This document shows, in pieces, positions 60,630 through 64,000 of a stretch of DNA of 64,000 bases; the stretch's first letter is position 1; every line of letters begins with the position of its first letter. This DNA is from Diphasiastrum complanatum (taxonomy: Eukaryota > Streptophyta > Lycopodiopsida > Lycopodiales > Lycopodiaceae). The notes below the pieces were generated by a model. It did not search any database. It saw only the letters and a program-made list of their open reading frames with translations, and was not told the DNA's origin. The stretch lies in contig CM055106.1 of NCBI GenBank assembly GCA_029204225.1, positions 1,385,208-1,449,207 of the forward strand, read 5' to 3'. The position numbers and the translations under genes were made by a program.

Positions 60630-61037
60630 GCACAACAAATTCGCAGCAGCAGATGGAATAGCCAGATCACACTCCAAGTTCAGAATATCGTGAATAGCCA
60701 GATCGCACTCCAATTTCGCAGCAGCAGATGGAATAGCCAGATCGCAGGCAGATGGAATGTCGTGAGGGGAGAAGGTCGTGAGGCCAGTTGACAAATCGCA
60801 GGCAGATGGAATGTCGTGAGGGCAGAAGGTCATGAGGGCAGTTGACAAATCGTGATGGCAGCAGATTGTGATTCTGAGCAAATGGAATAGCCAGATCGCA
60901 CGCAATTGGAATGTCGTGAAGGTAGAAGGTCGTGAGGGCAGCACACAAATCGCGATGGCAGCAGCTCGCGAATCTGAGCACCTTCAAAGAGGAGACTGAC
61001 TATAACTTCAAAGAGTAGTACCTTCAAAGAGGAGACT
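60630..61037. repeat. Compound minisatellite (AGATCGCA / GGAATGTCGTGAGG)
   Basis: Interleaved short repeats: GCAGATGGAAT(A/G), AGCCAGATCGCA, GTCGTGAGG(G/C)(A/C)AGAAGGTC and GTTGACAAATCG recur several times. AACTTCAAAGAGTAGTACCTTCAAAGAG closes the array. The minus strand is open in several frames at once because the repeats lack stops; these are not treated as genes. Confidence 0.75.
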
Positions 61038-61089
61038 ATAAGCCAAACTAAAACTAAAAATTAAAAAAAAAACCAAATACTAAAAGTAA

Positions 61090-61887
61090 GAAACCAACTA
61101 CAATGCTCACAGAGTTATTAGAAGGCCGTTTAAAATTTTGAGCGGTTGCAATCTTAGACCCTCTATATAGGCAATAGAGTGTAGGTCGTTTGGACACTTT
61201 TCCTTATTTCTTCTTCCATCCAGTTTGGTTGTATATAGTGTCCTTTTGTTTCTTTGTTTCATTTCTTTGTATGTGCATGGTTAGACTTTTTTTAAGTTTT
61301 CAGAGCACAAAGTACAATTGGTAAGATTTGTCATTTTCGTCGTTTGGGTGCGACATTCTCTCTGTCTTGGCACTGTACGCAACTAGTGCTTGCATGGGAT
61401 CTATTTCCAAGAATACATTTTTGATCTATTTGTTTTTGTGTTATGTGTAGGATTTTGAAAGTCTGCTATACATTTTTCGATACTTGTAAATTTCGATACT
61501 ATTGGTCTAAAATCTAACCCAACGACTTCGCGGTGATAGTCCGCCCACTTTATACATGCATTAATTGTAATGAGGCGGTTGTGTAAATACAACAAAAGGT
61601 CGTTGCAGGATATCAATCCTAGAATCTTTAGAAAACTTCTTCTGATTATTTGAGTTTTTTGTAACCAGAGTTATCACTCTCAATGACTGTAAGTTGAAGT
61701 TTTCACTTCAAGCATTGTACTCACTGTTGATATCAATCATAGTGTAAATTCTCAGTCTCACTATCGCATCATTCTTTATGCATTTGTCTGAATCATTCAA
61801 TTTGAATGTTCTGCTGCTAACTGTGGCATTTCCGATCCTACACTAAGTTCGCTCATCAACTTCTGCACATCCCCACTGATTTTCGAC
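61090..61887 (+). repeat. Copia 5' LTR (left limit uncertain)
   Basis: Ends in TTTTCGACA directly before a primer-binding site. CTCTATATAGG near 61150 is a plausible TATA box. No second copy is in the window, so the start is only estimated. Confidence 0.55.
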
Positions 61888-61888
61888 A

Positions 61889-61900
61889 TGGTATTAGAGC
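61889..61900 (+). other. Primer-binding site (tRNA-iMet, one mismatch)
   Basis: TGGTATTAGAGC, one change from the usual TGGTATCAGAGC, placed immediately after the LTR end. Confidence 0.78.
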
Positions 61901-62030
61901 GGGTTGTTCAGTAATTTGCATTTCTATTGCAGATTATCAAGTTTTGTCTTTATCGAGACATCGTTCTAGCAAGCGCGCAACCAACAGTATTCTGAAATCA
62001 TTGTTTCTACAACGATCTCACTCAACCAGA

Positions 62031-63030
62031 ATGGATTCGTCTTCTAGTTCTTCTCTTATCATCAAACTCGATGGGAGTAACTACCATCTCTGGAAGTTCA
62101 AAATGAAGATCATACTACTAGTCAAGGAACTGTGAGACATTGTTGATGGCACAAAAGTTAAACTTGAAGGTGATGCAGCCACTATCACCAATTGGAAACT
62201 GAAAAATGGCAAGGCTTTTGCCATGATTACTCTCAACATCAAAGACAATCAAATGAGTCACATAAGAGCTACTCAGACTACCAAGGATGCATGGGACATC
62301 CTAGGCAACACTCTACGATATCAGGGATGTCTCCTCCAAACTGCATTTGAGGAAGAAAATTTTCACCCTGAGAATGTTTGAATCAGTAGGTGTGTCGATC
62401 CATATCAACGCCTTTCAAAATCTTATGGAACAGATGACTACACCTGGCTTAGTCATAAAAGATACCGATGTTGTTATGACTCTATTATCGAGTCTTTCTG
62501 AAGCCTATGAGAACTGTGTCCTAGCAATTTTGATCCAGGAGAATATCACCCTTTCAAGAGTGATTTCATTACGTCAAAAAGAGGAGGCCAGAAGATTTGC
62601 AACCTCCTCAGGCACAGGGTCGGATCCTCAAGCTCTATATTCCAAAAATTGGAATTTCAGATCCAAAAAGAAGAGCAATATGCAGTCAAGATCAAATTTT
62701 GACTCTGGCTCGAATTTTGGCTCTGGTTCGAATTCTGGATCAAGGTCGAATTTGAACTCTCCATCTTTCCAACTAAAGCAAAAACTATTCCATAGATACT
62801 ACAAGAGAATTGGACATAAAATCAAGGTCTATAGAATTTTGAAATTCAACAATGAGAAGAAGAAGCAGTTCCAACAACAAGCAAATTCTGCCTCTGTTTT
62901 TGATACAAGAACAAGAGGAAGATGAAGCAGCCTTTATGACCAAGGTTGGATAACATCAGGATATCGATTCCTGGTATCTCAATTCTGGAGCAACTAAACA
63001 CATGAGTCACCTAGAGTTGTTTCTCTGACA
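62031..63030 (+). pseudogene. Ty1/copia Gag-protease remnant with damaged zinc knuckle
   Basis: Gag starts at the ATG at 62031 (LDGSNYHLWKFKMKIILL). A TGA follows at ~62133, a frame change near 62340, then an open run 62347-62925 with a Ser/Asn/Gly-rich linker (SRSNFDSGSNFGSGSN). The knuckle position reads HRYYKRIGHKIKVY, with all three Cys replaced while the His remains. The protease site near 62968 reads WYLNSGATKHM, Asn replacing the catalytic Asp. The element ends at ~63030. Non-functional. Confidence 0.82.
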
Positions 63031-63212
63031 TGCCAATTTTAAACCTTGCAGACGAAGATATCCGATTTGGAGTGCCAGGTTGACTTGCCTACGGACAGCA
63101 CCCATCCCATGCCTGTAGATGACCTGGGCACACGGTTGATGGCAGAGAGATAGAGGGAGCTTGCCAAAATGAGAGAGAGAGAGAGCTTGGGCTTGAGCAC
63201 AGAGGGCCCCCA
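63031..63212. other. Spacer with GA repeat
   Basis: Change of composition to higher GC at ~63040. A short (GA)n run lies at 63171-63184. No gene recognised. Confidence 0.45.
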
Positions 63213-64000
63213 TTGTACGAGGCAGATGAGCCAGTGTCAGAGGATGATCAGGATGAGGATGAGCCTATTCGGGTTGTGTTCGCCAGATCAGAACGGGATG
63301 AGGCATATGATACAGGTGTTGGGCACACGCCTAGAGCAGGGGTCATAGGTGCATCACGTGGTAGAGGTGGGACACATGCCACAGATTATACCGGGAGACG
63401 GGCAAGGCACATAGGGAGGGCTAGTGGCATACCTTCTTATGTTGATATGATGGAGGAGGCCCTTGATAGGGGGCAGACTGATTTGGGTTTACCTTCCGCA
63501 GCTGCTTGGATGCGTGCATCATAGAGCCATAGGCATTTCTATGACAGCACACCAGAGGAGTCACCAGATGACTTTGATTGTACCGATTGGGAGGCCATGT
63601 CGGGTTCGCATGGTGCACAGGATGAGGCACGAGATGTTCCCGATGATGGTGCTCATGATGAGTCCCAGAGCCCAGACCATTTGTATTCGGATGCCCAACT
63701 GGACGACTCAATTGCAGACTTGGATTCAGAGGCCCAGTAGATGTCGAGCGTCAGGGCACTCCCATCCTCTCTAGCCAGTATGCCCTACACAGAGTCTCAG
63801 CCAGAGCAGCTACACGAGGTGCCTGCAGTTCCTCCAGTTCCTCAGAGGGTGTACGTGCGCCGCACAACACCTCCAGTGCCACCGATACCGTTGAGGCCTG
63901 CAGCCCCTTCATCGCCATCCACTTTTGCAGCAGCAGGTCTCCATGGTAGGCCACCATCTATGCCCAGATCTTCTCTTGCAGCACCCACATCTACAGACGC
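63213..64000 (+). pseudogene. Acidic, Pro-rich reading frame of unknown origin, stop-interrupted
   Basis: One frame runs to the window edge with only two stops (TAG 63522 and TAG 63737). It reads an Asp/Glu-rich start (SEDDQDEDEP), a Gly/Arg patch (GASRGRGGTHATDY), IPSYVDMMEEALDRG, a second acidic region and then a Pro/Ser-rich tail with VRRTTPPVPPIPLRP. GC content is higher than in the neighbouring DNA. It resembles the low-complexity tail or linker found in some plant transposase-like proteins, but I see no catalytic motif and cannot assign a family. The frame is cut by the right edge. Confidence 0.45.

Noticed and set aside
1-64000. tRNA or rRNA genes
   Set aside because: None recognised on either strand. 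The TGGTATCAGAGC words are retrotransposon primer sites, not tRNA genes.

Overview
This window looks like nuclear DNA of a land plant with a large, repeat-rich genome. The evidence is an eleven-exon plastid arogenate dehydratase gene with GT-AG introns up to 3.1 kb, plant-type Ty1/copia and Ty3/gypsy (chromovirus) retrotransposons primed by initiator-Met tRNA (TGGTATCAGAGC), nested insertions, and AT-rich non-coding DNA. I cannot name the species. A non-flowering vascular plant such as a fern or gymnosperm would fit, but that is a guess.

Layout. 127-6645: a complete but apparently non-coding LTR retrotransposon on the minus strand, with two ~0.49 kb LTRs, PBS, PPT and a near-perfect target duplication. 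6.9-13.7 kb: three decayed copia pieces in alternating orientation; the last keeps a 3' LTR. 13.7-17.4 kb: non-coding, with a foldback element and short tandem duplications. 18.7-27.2 kb (minus): the one clearly intact host gene, arogenate/prephenate dehydratase, 440 aa. 27.2-30.8 kb: its upstream flank with a 166-bp tandem duplication, then featureless DNA. 30.8-35.0 kb: copia fragments, one family being broken and partly inverted. 35.4-47.0 kb: a non-coding repeat element whose LTR-like ends flank an inserted chromovirus (36816-44461, TSD GTGCA). 47.0-49.1 kb: copia gag-protease piece (minus). 49.2-51.0 kb: tandem arrays rich in CGACACTG around a solo-LTR-like copy. 51-54.3 kb: featureless. 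54.3-58.2 kb (minus): a multi-exon gene that appears to join a ParB/sulfiredoxin-like domain to a degenerate beta-class amino-methyltransferase domain, with breaks next to homopolymers. 59.1-60.1 kb: ~270-bp tandem repeats carrying long GC-rich hairpins. 60118-60255 (plus): a lone last exon resembling the C-terminus of ATP-dependent phosphoenolpyruvate carboxykinase. 60.6-61.0 kb: compound minisatellite. 61.1-63.0 kb: copia LTR, PBS and decayed gag. 63.2-64.0 kb: an acidic, proline-rich, stop-interrupted reading frame of unknown origin, richer in GC.

Only the dehydratase has a readable metabolic role: the last step of phenylalanine synthesis in the plastid. The methyltransferase-like gene is the most unusual item. 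Its N-terminal half stays open for 579 codons over seven exons. Its C-terminal half keeps exon structure but has a changed catalytic motif and reading-frame breaks. Most of the rest is transposon debris. No rRNA or tRNA gene and no CRISPR array was seen.
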